DNA from: DYMC01 sp035406705
GTDB taxonomy: Bacteria; Verrucomicrobiota; Lentisphaeria; Victivallales; GWF2-50-93
Length of the DNA stretch: 25,393 nt
Direction: 5' to 3'
Assembly: GCA_964426675.1 (NCBI GenBank)
Contig: CAYRRM010000034.1
Location: forward strand, 1 to 25,393
A model generated the notes under the pieces. That model was not told where the DNA came from. It ran no database searches and was given only the letters and a program-made list of their open reading frames with translations. This document shows, in pieces, positions 1 through 7,787 of this stretch (the stretch's first letter is position 1; the number at the start of each line of letters is the position of its first letter). The translations under genes were made by a program, and so were the position numbers.

Positions 1-1
1 A

Positions 2-1204
2 ATTCTTGATTGCGGGGTTATTGGTAGAGCGGCTGTTCCCTCTGGTGCTTCTACCGGAGAAAATGAAGCGCTTGAATTGAGAGATGGAGATAAGAAACGT
101 TATCTCGGTAAAGGAGTTTTAAAAGCTGTTGAAAATGTAAATAAGAAAATTGCTCCAGAAATTGAAGGCATGGATGTTACCAATCAGGCGGCAATTGATA
201 AACTTATGATAAAACTTGATGGCACGAAGAATAAGAAAAACCTTGGAGCTAATGCTATTTTAGGGGTTTCATTGGCATGTGCAAAAGCCGCCGCAAACTG
301 TCTTGAAATGCCACTTTACCGTTATATTGGCGGGACAAATGCAAAACGCCTTCCAGTTCCAATGATGAATATTATAAATGGTGGAGCACATTCTGATGCC
401 CCGATAGATTTTCAGGAGTTTATGATTCGCCCAATAGGAGCAAAAAGTTTTAAAGAAGGCATTAGGATGGGAGTTGAGGTATTCCATTCCCTTAAGGCAG
501 TTTTGAAAAAAAGAGGCTTGAGCACTGCGGTAGGTGATGAAGGTGGTTTTGCACCAAATCTTAATAGTATTGAGGATGCAATTGAAGTTATTTTAAAAGC
601 TATTGAAGATGCCGGCTATAAAGCTGGACGCAAAGAAAACAAAGGAGATATTTCAATTGCTCTCGACTGCGCTGCAAGTGAATTTTATAAAAACGGAAAA
701 TATGATTTCAAAAAAGAAGGAAAAGGTATTGTCAAAAATTCTGAGCAGATGGTCGATTATCTCGAAAAACTCGTGAAAAATTATCCTATCGATTCAATTG
801 AAGATGGAATGGCCGAAGGAGACTGGAAAGGTTGGGCAATGCTAACAGAGCGGCTTGGCAAGAAAATTCAACTTGTAGGAGATGACCTCTTTGTGACGAA
901 TGTAGAATACCTTTCAAGAGGTATTAGTGAAAAATGCGCAAATTCAATTCTTATCAAGGTTAATCAGATAGGTTCGTTAACTGAAACTCTTGATGCAATT
1001 GAAATGGCCCACAAAGCATCTTACACCGCAGTTGTAAGTCATCGCTCAGGAGAAACAGAAGACAATACAATTGCAGATATTGCGGTCGCAACAAATGCGG
1101 GACAAATAAAAACTGGTTCTGCCAGTAGAACCGATAGGATTTGCAAATACAATCAGCTCTTGAGAATAGAGGAAGAGCTTGGAGACCTTGCAATTTACGG
1201 TTGA
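2..1204 (+). CDS. eno: Enolase (phosphopyruvate hydratase), 5' end cut by window
   Basis: Enolase interconverts 2-phosphoglycerate and phosphoenolpyruvate in glycolysis; it is cytosolic and Mg-dependent. The reading frame is open from base 2, so the gene enters from outside the window. About 400 residues are visible and roughly 25 N-terminal residues are missing compared with the usual ~430. Visible signatures are the loop PSGASTGENEALELRDGD (bases 38-91), GDEGGFAPN, the metal-ligand regions ALDCAASEF, SIEDGMAEGDW and VGDDLFVTN, the catalytic-Lys region ILIKVNQIGS, and the C-terminal block SHRSGETED followed by KTGSASRTDR. The in-frame TTG at 77 is internal to the conserved core and is not the start. 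The gene is closed by an intrinsic terminator about 25 bp downstream, so it is probably not cotranscribed with acpS. Identification is essentially certain. Confidence 0.97.
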   Translation: MLDCGVIGRAAVPSGASTGENEALELRDGDKKRYLGKGVLKAVENVNKKIAPEIEGMDVTNQAAIDKLMIKLDGTKNKKNLGANAILGVSLACAKAAANCLEMPLYRYIGGTNAKRLPVPMMNIINGGAHSDAPIDFQEFMIRPIGAKSFKEGIRMGVEVFHSLKAVLKKRGLSTAVGDEGGFAPNLNSIEDAIEVILKAIEDAGYKAGRKENKGDISIALDCAASEFYKNGKYDFKKEGKGIVKNSEQMVDYLEKLVKNYPIDSIEDGMAEGDWKGWAMLTERLGKKIQLVGDDLFVTNVEYLSRGISEKCANSILIKVNQIGSLTETLDAIEMAHKASYTAVVSHRSGETEDNTIADIAVATNAGQIKTGSASRTDRICKYNQLLRIEEELGDLAIYG

Positions 1205-1229
1205 GAATAAAAAAAACTTCTGTAAACTC

Positions 1230-1264
1230 AAAGAGGTGCGGGCTTTTCCGTACCTCTTTTTTTT
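1230..1264 (+). terminator. Intrinsic terminator after enolase
   Basis: The stem AAGAGGTGCGG (1231-1241) pairs with CCGTACCTCTT (1248-1258), with a single G-T wobble, around the 6-nt loop GCTTTT. It is followed by a run of eight T (1257-1264). It starts about 25 bp after the enolase stop. This is a textbook rho-independent structure and the clearest terminator in the window. Confidence 0.88.
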
Positions 1265-1309
1265 AAAAAATTTAATTTTTTGTTTAAATTTCATCATTAA
1301 AAAACTATT

Positions 1310-1744
1310 ATGATTTCAGGTATAGGAACAGACATAGTTCAGGTTGCGAGGATGGAAGAACTTATCAAAAAACACGGAGAAAAATTTCTTCAAAAAATTT
1401 TTACAGATTTCGAACTTGAAAGTTCAAAAAAGAGAGCAGATAAAACTGTTTTTCTTTCTGCTCGCTGGGCGGCAAAAGAAGCTGTTTCAAAAGCTCTCAA
1501 ATGCGGAATAGGGAGAGATTGTGCCTGGCGTGATATAAACATAAAAAACGATAAAAACGGAGCTCCATTTGTTGAGCTCACTGGCAAGGCCTCAGAACTC
1601 GCTGAAAAACAAAACGTTTCAAATATTCAATTAAGCATAAGCCATGATAAAGATTATGCCGTGGCTTTAGTAGTAATAGAGAGAAGAAAAAATGTTTACC
1701 GGAATCATTCAAAAAGTAGGAAAATTAAAAAACCGCAAAATTAA
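1310..1744 (+). CDS. acpS: Holo-[acyl-carrier-protein] synthase (AcpS)
   Basis: AcpS transfers 4'-phosphopantetheine from CoA to the serine of apo-ACP and so activates fatty-acid synthesis. The N-terminus GIGTDIVQVARME carries the Mg-ligand Asp (D8). The second signature ARWAAKEAVSKAL carries the second ligand Glu (E57). The C-terminal family block LSISHDKDYAVALVV is also present. The ATG at 1310 lies just before the conserved GIGTDIV and gives the usual AcpS N-terminus; no strong Shine-Dalgarno sequence precedes it. At 144 residues it is slightly longer than typical (about 120-130). The extra basic tail, after about residue 127, is translated from DNA that also encodes the start of ribE in another frame (53-bp overlap). 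The tail may therefore have no function of its own. Confidence 0.95.
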   Translation: MISGIGTDIVQVARMEELIKKHGEKFLQKIFTDFELESSKKRADKTVFLSARWAAKEAVSKALKCGIGRDCAWRDINIKNDKNGAPFVELTGKASELAEKQNVSNIQLSISHDKDYAVALVVIERRKNVYRNHSKSRKIKKPQN

Positions 1745-2348
1745 TGACGACGGCAGTGGAGCGATTCAGATATCCTGCAATGAATGGGATACTGAACTCG
1801 AGAAAGGTGAAAGCATAGCGGTAAATGGGGTTTGCCTCTCACTTGAAGCCTACTCAAAAGTAAGTCAAGAAATTATCACGATGAATTTTAGTGTTTTAAA
1901 AGAAACTTTAGATAGAACCACGCTATCTTCCCTAAAACTCGGTTCCTTAATAAACCTGGAAAGAGCTTTAAAGGCAAATTCAAAAATCGGTGGACATTTT
2001 GTAACTGGCCATATTGATGAAACCGCAACTGTAATATCTATGAAAGAATCGGGCAGAGATTGGAGGCTTGAAATCGAATGTAGTCACGAAATCCTCCAAC
2101 AAATTGTTTATAAAGGCAGTATCGCTGTAGATGGCGTTTCGCTTACTATCGCTGAACTTACAGAAAGTTCATTTACAGTTTTTCTAATCCCTCTTACTAT
2201 TCAGGAAACATCTCTGGGAAGATTAAGAAGGTTTTCAAAAGTAAACATTGAAACCGATATAATAGGCAAGTACGTTTATAAACAACTTGCGAATTACAAT
2301 AAGAAAAATAAAATAGATATGGATTCTCTAATAAAAGCAGGATTTTAA
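1692..2348 (+). CDS. ribE: Riboflavin synthase, alpha subunit
   Basis: This enzyme dismutates two 6,7-dimethyl-8-ribityllumazine molecules to riboflavin plus the pyrimidinedione, the last step of vitamin B2 synthesis. The 218 residues show the family's internal duplication. The first barrel runs from the invariant start MFTGII to about residue 96 and contains VNGVCLS at 44-50. The second begins near GGHFVTGH (100-107) and contains the matching VDGVSLT at 146-152. The start at 1692 is fixed by the near-universal MFTGII N-terminus and by a purine-rich AGAGAAGAAA just upstream. It lies inside the end of acpS, so the two genes are very probably cotranscribed and translationally coupled. The other rib genes are not in the window. 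The symbol follows the ribE usage (ribC in E. coli). Confidence 0.96.
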   Translation: MFTGIIQKVGKLKNRKINDDGSGAIQISCNEWDTELEKGESIAVNGVCLSLEAYSKVSQEIITMNFSVLKETLDRTTLSSLKLGSLINLERALKANSKIGGHFVTGHIDETATVISMKESGRDWRLEIECSHEILQQIVYKGSIAVDGVSLTIAELTESSFTVFLIPLTIQETSLGRLRRFSKVNIETDIIGKYVYKQLANYNKKNKIDMDSLIKAGF

Positions 2349-2360
2349 TTTGTTTTCTTA

Positions 2361-2389
2361 TTGTTCATTAAAATAAAAATGGATATATT
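2361..2389 (+). promoter_or_regulatory. Candidate sigma70-type promoter for rseP-apgM
   Basis: TTGTTC (2361-2366) and TATATT (2384-2389, five of six matches to TATAAT) are separated by exactly 17 bp in the 66-bp gap between ribE and rseP. The -35 box matches only in its first three bases. Support is from sequence alone. The gap and the -10 quality make it a reasonable start for the rseP-apgM pair, but read-through from ribE is also possible. Confidence 0.4.
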
Positions 2390-2414
2390 AAACAATCAAA
2401 TAAAAGGATGAAAA

Positions 2415-3995
2415 ATGACTTTCTCACAACTCTTTCATATCTTGTATTCAGGGCTTTTTGTTTTTTTTGCAGTTGGTCTATGTATCTTTATACATGAACT
2501 TGGACATTTCCTTGTGGCAAAATGGAGAGGACTTCATATAATTGCATTTTCTATTGGATTCAAAAAAATATGGTCATACAAATATAAAGGAGTTGATTAC
2601 AGAATAGGTTGTATCCCATTTGGAGGATATGTAGAATTACCACAAATTGATAGTTCCGGAGACGCAAAAGATGAAAATGGGAACATACTCCCAAAAGCAA
2701 ATCCATTAGACAAAATTTTGACGGCATTTGCTGGGCCTCTGTGCAATGTTTTCCTGGGAGTAATTTTCGCAACTATCATCTGGATTCATGGTATACCATC
2801 GGAATCTCCATCAATGAAAGAGTTTGAAGTTGCTACTATAGAAAAAGATAGCCCTGAATATATGGCAGGTTTAAGAGAAGGAGATATAATAGAATCACTA
2901 AATGGAAAATCATTTAATTACACATGGAGGGAATTTGTAGAAAAAATTATATTTAATATTGGAAAAGTTGAACTTGGCGTCAGAAGAGGAAATCAGAAAT
3001 TGAATATCTCCTATCTACCAGCAGAAAACGATAAAAAATTCCCCGGTGAAAAGATAGCATATCCATTTTTTTCCCCGAGAATTCCAGTAGTAGTAAGTCC
3101 TGAAAAAAATTCTCCTGCGAAAATCGCAGGTATTCAGGAAAATGATATCATAATTGCCGTTAATGGAATAAAAATAAGAGATAGTTCTCATTTTACAGAT
3201 CTCGTAAATAAATATGGAAATAAACCTCTTACTATTACAATTTCACGTGATGGAAAATTAATTGAAATCTCAGGAGTAAACGCGATAAAAGACAAAACAG
3301 CTAAAGCAATTTATCGAATAGGTATTCAATTTTCACACGCTCTCCCACCTAAAATTAATGAAGTAAGTGACGGTTCACCTGCGAAAGTCGCAGGACTCCT
3401 GCCTGGAGATCTGATTCTCGAAGTAAATGGCAAAAAAATTGAAAGTCCTGATATGCTATTTAAGCTAATCCAAGATGCAAAAACAAATCCTGTCAACTTA
3501 AAAATATCAAGAGAAGGAAAGATTATTGATGTTGAAAATATACGACCGGAATTGTATGAATTTTATGAACTTGGGGTAAGATTCGCATATTATCAATACC
3601 CAAGCCCAGCAGGGTTATTTATTGAAACAATAGATAAAACTTATAAAACCATTAGAGGAATCTTTTCGAAAAAAAATAAATTAAAGGCGAGAAATTTAAG
3701 CGGACCAATTGGAATCGTACATAGTGTGGGGAAAATTGTTTATACGGGAAATATAGTAGCTGCAATATACCTTCTTGCTTTTATTTCATACAGCCTTGCA
3801 ATATTTAATCTCTTGCCAATACCTGTTTTGGATGGAGGACACATTCTTATTGCAATAATAGAATCTTTCATAGGGAAACCTATTCCCGAAAAAATGTTAA
3901 AGCCAATTTATACAACGATTGTTATCCTGCTCATATGTTTAATGCTATTTGTAACTTATTATGATATATTAAGAGTAGCAAGAGAATTCAAATGA
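2415..3995 (+). CDS. rseP: RseP-family site-2 (intramembrane) zinc metalloprotease with three PDZ domains
   Basis: This is an inner-membrane site-2 protease that cleaves transmembrane segments of anti-sigma factors and clears signal-peptide remnants. The first membrane segment carries the zinc motif HELGH (H27, E28, H31). A C-terminal membrane segment carries NLLPIPVLDGGH (465-476) with the third ligand D473, and a last hydrophobic span lies around 498-513. Between them are three PDZ-like repeats, each with a GxxxGDxIxxxNG-type core: about 138-200 (AGLREGDIIESLNG), 222-290 (AGIQENDIIIAVNG) and 312-375 (AGLLPGDLILEVNG). E. coli RseP has two PDZ domains in about 450 residues; this 526-residue protein has one more. 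The start ATG follows AAAGGATGAAAA. The stop overlaps the apgM start by 4 bp. Its substrate is unknown; no anti-sigma factor lies nearby. Confidence 0.94.
   Translation: MTFSQLFHILYSGLFVFFAVGLCIFIHELGHFLVAKWRGLHIIAFSIGFKKIWSYKYKGVDYRIGCIPFGGYVELPQIDSSGDAKDENGNILPKANPLDKILTAFAGPLCNVFLGVIFATIIWIHGIPSESPSMKEFEVATIEKDSPEYMAGLREGDIIESLNGKSFNYTWREFVEKIIFNIGKVELGVRRGNQKLNISYLPAENDKKFPGEKIAYPFFSPRIPVVVSPEKNSPAKIAGIQENDIIIAVNGIKIRDSSHFTDLVNKYGNKPLTITISRDGKLIEISGVNAIKDKTAKAIYRIGIQFSHALPPKINEVSDGSPAKVAGLLPGDLILEVNGKKIESPDMLFKLIQDAKTNPVNLKISREGKIIDVENIRPELYEFYELGVRFAYYQYPSPAGLFIETIDKTYKTIRGIFSKKNKLKARNLSGPIGIVHSVGKIVYTGNIVAAIYLLAFISYSLAIFNLLPIPVLDGGHILIAIIESFIGKPIPEKMLKPIYTTIVILLICLMLFVTYYDILRVAREFK
3114..3130. 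repeat. TGCGAAANTCGCA palindrome, copy 1 (rseP, second PDZ)
   Basis: CCTGCGA-AAA-TCGCAGG, a perfect 7-bp inverted repeat around AAA. It is read in frame as Pro-Ala-Lys-Ile-Ala-Gly at the conserved SPAxxAG turn of the second PDZ domain. Confidence 0.85.
3378..3394. repeat. TGCGAAANTCGCA palindrome, copy 2 (rseP, third PDZ)
   Basis: CCTGCGA-AAG-TCGCAGG, a perfect 7-bp inverted repeat at the equivalent position of the third PDZ domain. It differs from copy 1 only in the loop (AAG instead of AAA), although the flanking DNA of the two PDZ domains has diverged. Confidence 0.85.
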
Positions 3996-5206
3996 AAAAA
4001 ATTAAAGCTGTTCTATTTTTAGCTGATGGCATGGCAGATGAACCACTCGAAGAATTAAACGGAAAGACCCCTCTTGAATATGCAAATACCAAAAATATGG
4101 ATAAAATTGCAAGACTTGGAGCAAATGGAACGTTCTTATCTCTGCCTGGGAATTGTCCAACATCATCTGACGCGGCAAATTTATCCGTTCTTGGATACAA
4201 CATTGAAAATTGTTATCCCGGTAGAGGACCTATAGAAGCAGCCAGTAGAGGGATTGAACTATTACCAGATGACATCGCATTCAGGTGCAACCTGGTAGAA
4301 GTAAGAGATGGGATACTTACTGATTATTCTGCTGGACAAATAAAGAATCTTCAGAGTGAAAAAATTATCGAATTTCTCAATAAAAATTTAGGTTCTAAAA
4401 AAATAATATTCTACCCTGGAGTAAGTTATAGAAATATCCTTATACTACGTGGAAAAGAGTTTTCAGATAAAATCACTTATTCCAAACCAGATTCTTCTCA
4501 CGGAGAAAGACTCGAAAATATTTTGCCTGCTCCTGCGGATAAGAGTATTGAGGCTCAACATACAACTCACACTCTGATAAAATTAATTCAGGATTCTCAA
4601 AAATTACTTTCTTCTCTGTCTCCTGAAATAAGTAATAACAATAGAGCAAATTGTATATTTCCATGGAGCCCTGGCAGAAAACCCTCTCTACAATCATTTT
4701 CTGAAAAATATCACGGAATACGAGCTGCCGTTATCAGCGCTGTAGATGTAATTATGGGAATCGCTGCATGCACTAAAATGACAATTATAAAAGTCCCCGG
4801 AGCAACTGGATTTATAGATACAAATTACGAGGGAAAAGCTCAGGCCGCTATAAAAGCCCTTGAAGAGTATGATTTTGTCTACTTACACGTTGAAGCTATA
4901 GACGAATGCTCTCATATGGGAAAACTTGATTTAAAATTGAAGGCTATTGAGGATTTTGACTCTAAAATAGTTGGGCCTGTATTCGATTCTTTATCTACAA
5001 AATATAATAATATAAGGTTCGCTGTCCTACCTGATCATCCTGTACCCATAAAACTAAGAAAACATACTCGCACGCCAGTACCAGTGGCTATATGCGGTCA
5101 CGGGATTGTTCCAGATGACATAAAATTCTACAGTGAAAACCTTGCCCCAAAAGGAGCTCTCGGCCAGATGAAAAATGATGAGCTTATGAGGAAAATTATT
5201 TTCTAA
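3992..5206 (+). CDS. Archaeal-type cofactor-independent phosphoglycerate mutase (ApgM family); possibly a homoserine kinase
   Basis: This is a member of the alkaline-phosphatase superfamily in the ApgM branch, which interconverts 3- and 2-phosphoglycerate through a phosphoserine intermediate. Visible features are the N-terminal metal motif FLADGMADEP (D12), the segment CPTSSDAANLSVLGY with likely nucleophile S59, the metal-ligand segment EAIDECSHMGKLDLKLKAIE, and the C-terminal LPDHPVP with KHTRTPVPVAI. The start ATG overlaps the rseP stop (ATGA), so translation is coupled. A bacterial subfamily of this fold has been proposed to act as homoserine kinase in threonine synthesis, and the LPDHP...HTxxPVP ending recalls it. 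With enolase only 3 kb away glycolysis is also plausible, so the family is secure but the substrate is not. No threonine gene is adjacent. Confidence 0.85.
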   Translation: MKKIKAVLFLADGMADEPLEELNGKTPLEYANTKNMDKIARLGANGTFLSLPGNCPTSSDAANLSVLGYNIENCYPGRGPIEAASRGIELLPDDIAFRCNLVEVRDGILTDYSAGQIKNLQSEKIIEFLNKNLGSKKIIFYPGVSYRNILILRGKEFSDKITYSKPDSSHGERLENILPAPADKSIEAQHTTHTLIKLIQDSQKLLSSLSPEISNNNRANCIFPWSPGRKPSLQSFSEKYHGIRAAVISAVDVIMGIAACTKMTIIKVPGATGFIDTNYEGKAQAAIKALEEYDFVYLHVEAIDECSHMGKLDLKLKAIEDFDSKIVGPVFDSLSTKYNNIRFAVLPDHPVPIKLRKHTRTPVPVAICGHGIVPDDIKFYSENLAPKGALGQMKNDELMRKIIF

Positions 5207-5226
5207 ATTGAAGCTAACTTAATTTT

Positions 5227-7050
5227 TCAGTTTTCTGCTGGCTTTGCCCGTTTATCACGCCGCCTATCAAGTTCAGAGAGAATTTTTTTTCTCATTCTGA
5301 CAATTTTCGGAGTAACTTCAACTAATTCGTCATAAGATATATATTCAAGGCATTCTTCAAGACTTAATTTTTGCGCTGGGGCTATTTTCAACGCTCTATC
5401 CGAACCTGCGGCCCTGATATTTGTAAGTTTTTTTTCCCTCTGAAGATTTACAACAAGATCCCCTTCCTTGCAGTGCTCCCCCACAATCATACCTTCATAG
5501 GTCATTTCACCAGGATCTATAAAGAAAGTACCTCGCAATTGAAGAGCATCAATAGCATAAGCAGAAGCCTTCCCCTTATCCATACTTATCAAAACACCAT
5601 TTATTCTTGTTGGAATATCACCTTTATATGGACCATACTCAGAAAATCTATGTGAGATAATAGCCAATCCATTGGTAGCATTCATAAGCTTGCTGCGAAT
5701 GCCTATTATACCACGCGTTGGAATTTTAAATTCAAGCAGTTGCCTTGACCCGTGATTTTCCATCAGAAACATTTCACCTTTTCTTGAGCCAACTATTTCT
5801 ATTACTTTTCCTGAATATTCCGGCGGAGTATCTACGGTAAGAATTTCTATTGGTTCACATTTTATACCATTGATTATTTTTAATATTACTTCTGGTTGCG
5901 AAATTGTCATTTCATAACCTTCTCGTCTCATATTTTCAATGAGTATCGAAAGATGTAATACACCTCTACCTTTTACTTTAAATGAATCTCCAGAAAGTTC
6001 TTCAACTTTTAGAGCAACGTCTTTTTCAGCTTCCTTAAATAAACGCGTACGAATATGCCTGCTTGTAACATATTTCCCATCCTGACCAAAAAATGGAGAA
6101 TCATTTATTCGAAATGTCATTGAAAGAGTTGGTTCATCGACAGTAATAGGGGGAAGTGCCTCAGGAGAATCAATATCTGTTAAAGTATCACTTATATCAA
6201 TATCTTCTACTCCAACAACAGCGCAAATATCGCCATGCGACATACTGTCTTTTTCTTCCCTATTCAATCCTTCAAATGAAAAAATTTGCTTTAACTGAAC
6301 ATTTTTTGTTGAACCGTCTCTCTTTATTAAAAGTAGTGGTTTGTTAGGAAAAATTTTTCCACGATGAATGCGGCCTATTCCTATGCGCCCTACATAGTCA
6401 GAATAATCAATGCTTGAAATTTGCATTTGCAATGCACCATCAGAAGTCTTTGGGGGCGGAATAAAATCAATAATAGCATCCATAAGAGGTAAAATTGAAT
6501 TTCTTTCTCCGTCAAGATCTCTCGACGCCCAACCGTCCTTACCGCTAGCATATAATACTGGAAAATCTAACTGCTTATCACTTGCATTTAACTCAATAAA
6601 AAGCTCATAAATTTTATCCAGAACCTCTTTGGGCCTGGCATCAGGACGATCTATTTTATTTATTACAACTACTGGATAAAGGGCATTTTTCAATGCTTTA
6701 TCAAGAACAAATCTTGTTTGCGGAAGCGGCCCCTCAGCGGCATCAACAAGCAACAAAGCCCCATCAGCCATATTTAAAACTCTCTCAACCTGCCCGCCAA
6801 AATCACTGTGCCCCGGCGTGTCAATAATATTAATCTTTACATCTTTATACCGAACACTTATGTTTTTGGCAAGAATAGTGATTCCGCGTTCTCTCTCAAT
6901 ATCATTACTGTCCAAAAAACAATCCCTCAACACCTGATTTTCTCTGAAAATCTTTGCTTGCTTAATTATCTGGTCAACCAGAGTAGTTTTACCATGGTCA
7001 ACATGAGCAATAATCGCAACATTTCTTATATTATTAATATATTTAGACAT
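5227..7050 (-). CDS. typA: Translational GTPase TypA/BipA
   Basis: TypA/BipA is a ribosome-associated GTPase of the EF-G/LepA class, needed for 50S assembly and for stress or cold adaptation. The 607 residues match the family length. The GTPase motifs are AHVDHGKTT (15-23), the ERERGITI switch region (52-59), DTPGH (77-81) and NKID (131-134). The C-terminal half carries the BipA-specific segments PTRGIIG, GKASAYAIDALQLRG and GMIVGEH. The start at 7050 gives MSKYINNIRNVAIIAHVDHG, the standard BipA N-terminus. It is convergent with apgM (20-bp gap) and divergent from the STAS gene. The start region is duplicated in tandem at the DNA level, which creates a short out-of-frame upstream ORF (see findings). 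No strong Shine-Dalgarno sequence precedes the start. Confidence 0.97.
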   Translation of the reverse strand: MSKYINNIRNVAIIAHVDHGKTTLVDQIIKQAKIFRENQVLRDCFLDSNDIERERGITILAKNISVRYKDVKINIIDTPGHSDFGGQVERVLNMADGALLLVDAAEGPLPQTRFVLDKALKNALYPVVVINKIDRPDARPKEVLDKIYELFIELNASDKQLDFPVLYASGKDGWASRDLDGERNSILPLMDAIIDFIPPPKTSDGALQMQISSIDYSDYVGRIGIGRIHRGKIFPNKPLLLIKRDGSTKNVQLKQIFSFEGLNREEKDSMSHGDICAVVGVEDIDISDTLTDIDSPEALPPITVDEPTLSMTFRINDSPFFGQDGKYVTSRHIRTRLFKEAEKDVALKVEELSGDSFKVKGRGVLHLSILIENMRREGYEMTISQPEVILKIINGIKCEPIEILTVDTPPEYSGKVIEIVGSRKGEMFLMENHGSRQLLEFKIPTRGIIGIRSKLMNATNGLAIISHRFSEYGPYKGDIPTRINGVLISMDKGKASAYAIDALQLRGTFFIDPGEMTYEGMIVGEHCKEGDLVVNLQREKKLTNIRAAGSDRALKIAPAQKLSLEECLEYISYDELVEVTPKIVRMRKKILSELDRRRDKRAKPAEN

Positions 7051-7069
7051 AATTTATAGACATAATTTA
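7044..7069. repeat. Tandem 13-bp direct repeat over the typA start codon
   Basis: TAGACATAATTTA occurs twice back to back (7044-7056 and 7057-7069). The copy nearer the gene contains the typA start codon (CAT on the plus strand, 7048-7050). The outer copy carries an identical CAT at 7061-7063, that is, a second ATG on the minus strand in a different frame. The repeat is exact and was read directly from the sequence. Confidence 0.9.
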
Positions 7070-7147
7070 GAATCTTTTTAATAATGGTAAGGGCAAATAA
7101 ATTACACCATAATGTATGCTCTGCAAATAAAAAATTATTTTACAAAT

Positions 7148-7176
7148 TTGACTTTACAGTAATTCAGTAATATTTT
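7148..7176 (+). promoter_or_regulatory. Candidate sigma70-type promoter for the STAS gene
   Basis: TTGACT (7148-7153, five of six to consensus) and TATTTT (7171-7176, four of six) are separated by exactly 17 bp in the 161-bp divergent region between typA and the STAS gene. The predicted transcript would begin about 28 bp before the ATG at 7212. Support is sequence only. Confidence 0.5.
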
Positions 7177-7211
7177 ATTGCTTTTAACCAATAATATCAT
7201 ACTTAAAAATT

Positions 7212-7715
7212 ATGAAAGCTAAAGTTTCAGTCGCTTGCGATAATAAGGAATACCATATAAAAGTTGAAGGACGTGCAACCTTTGAAGTAAGTCCTTCATT
7301 ACGCAGTCTAGCACTTAGAATAGGGAGTTCTCCCATAAGTGGGATTTATATACATCTCGATAATTGCACTGGAATGGACAGCACTTTCATTGGTGTTTTA
7401 GCAATGTTAGGTCTTGAAGCAAAAAAACAAAATTCTCCTGCTATGATTGTAAATGCCGATGAAAATAACAGAAAACTACTAAATGGTCTCGGTTTACACA
7501 AAATATTTTTGTATACTCAATCAGAAAACAGCGATATAAACGATAAAAAATGGCAGGATAATAGTCTGCCCCCTAAACAGGATCCGATGGAAACTGCACA
7601 AACCGTCCTTAATGCACACGAAACTTTAATGAATATTGAAGAATCAAATGTTCAAAGATTCAAAAATGTAGTTGATTTTGTAAAGAAAGATATTGAAAAG
7701 AACAAAGAAAAATAG
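7212..7715 (+). CDS. STAS-domain protein (anti-sigma-factor-antagonist-like)
   Basis: The first ~105 of 167 residues form a STAS domain, the fold of SpoIIAA/RsbV anti-anti-sigma factors. The hallmark segment is IHLDNCTGMDSTFIGVLAML (48-67). The DST at 56-58 corresponds to the DSS of SpoIIAA, so T58 or S57 is the likely phospho-acceptor. The domain ends near LNGLGLHKIFLY. A charged, probably helical tail of ~60 residues (NAHETLMNIEESNVQRFKNV) follows and is unusual for a minimal antagonist. The gene stands alone, divergent from typA, with its own candidate promoter and no visible Shine-Dalgarno sequence. No anti-sigma kinase or phosphatase gene is adjacent, so the partner is unknown. The domain call is firm; a role in partner switching is inferred. 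Confidence 0.85.
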   Translation: MKAKVSVACDNKEYHIKVEGRATFEVSPSLRSLALRIGSSPISGIYIHLDNCTGMDSTFIGVLAMLGLEAKKQNSPAMIVNADENNRKLLNGLGLHKIFLYTQSENSDINDKKWQDNSLPPKQDPMETAQTVLNAHETLMNIEESNVQRFKNVVDFVKKDIEKNKEK

Positions 7716-7767
7716 ACTTCCAGATAAACAATTTTTTTAATAAAAATCACTCTTTACGCCTATTTTT

Positions 7768-7773
7768 TATAAT
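7768..7773 (+). promoter_or_regulatory. Consensus -10 box very close to the araC-type start
   Basis: A perfect TATAAT lies 14 bp before the ATG at 7788, with no good -35 box at 16-18 bp spacing. If used, transcription would start around 7780 and leave a leader of only about 8 nt, so the regulator would be translated from a nearly leaderless mRNA. This fits the absence of a Shine-Dalgarno sequence. The box could be chance in AT-rich DNA. Confidence 0.35.
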
Positions 7774-7787
7774 TAGTCAAGACAAAT

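Noticed and set aside
77..1204. TTG at 77 as the enolase start
   Set aside because: Conserved enolase sequence continues upstream to base 2 in the same frame, so the true start is outside the window.
5190..5206. GAAAAT-T-ATTTTC inverted repeat at the apgM end as a terminator
   Set aside because: Only A-T pairs form the stem apart from the closing pair, and there is no T-run, so it would be too weak.
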